A stretch of DNA of 64,000 nucleotides, from assembly GCA_017654935.2 (NCBI GenBank), contig CM065686.1, positions 25,378,733 through 25,442,732 of the forward strand, read 5' to 3'. Each line of letters opens with the position of its first letter. Position 1 is the first letter of the stretch. The notes under the pieces were generated by a model. That model worked only from the letters and a program-made list of their open reading frames with translations, was not told where the DNA came from and ran no database searches. Positions 63,998 through 64,000 of this stretch are shown here, one piece after another. The stretch is from Phymorhynchus buccinoides (lineage: Eukaryota; Mollusca; Gastropoda; Neogastropoda; Raphitomidae). The position numbers were made by a program, and so were the translations under genes.

Positions 63998-64000
63998 CTT

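Overview
The window is repeat-rich animal nuclear DNA. Its GT-AG introns, CR1/Jockey-type LINE remnants, tRNA-derived SINEs, many palindromic MITEs, very long (CT)n and (AC)n microsatellites and AT-rich, CpG-poor background suggest a lophotrochozoan, most likely a mollusc and perhaps a gastropod. That assignment rests on recognising repeat families from memory, not on a search. A 500-base run of N (21759-22258) marks an assembly gap.

One host gene can be supported: the last four coding exons of an alpha-carbonic anhydrase on the + strand (26679-33464). They carry the third zinc histidine, the SLTTPP active-site strand and a terminal exon ending in a stop. The 5' exons, with the signal peptide and the first two zinc histidines, are not visible. 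A Cys directly after SLTTPP points to the extracellular, disulfide-bonded branch, and no C-terminal membrane segment follows. The introns and 3' flank of this gene hold piggyBac-like and other MITEs and microsatellites.

Region by region. 1-8.9 kb: a near-perfect foldback palindrome, CT/GA and AC arrays, LINE fragments including a 280-codon reverse-transcriptase C-terminus (7309-8148), and a CpG-rich segment (about 4.97-5.89 kb). 8.9-10.7 kb and 22.4-24.2 kb: two solo LTRs of one family, each with 5-base target duplications, plus a diverged third piece at 18.2-18.6 kb. 11.4-13.2 kb: a large pyrimidine-to-purine strand switch. 24.7-25.8 kb: a 33-bp minisatellite of about 31.6 units. 26.4-34.1 kb: the carbonic anhydrase gene. 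34-64 kb: no convincing host exons, but many nested transposon relics. The most distinctive is a 2.3-kb terminal-inverted-repeat element (39370-41640) holding ten copies of a motif with the palindrome AGCGCT, partly in 375-bp tandem units.

Nothing here forms an operon, a defence system or an obviously new gene system. The items most worth a second look are the AGCGCT-motif element, the 33-bp minisatellite, the paired solo LTRs and the nested MITE/SINE families.
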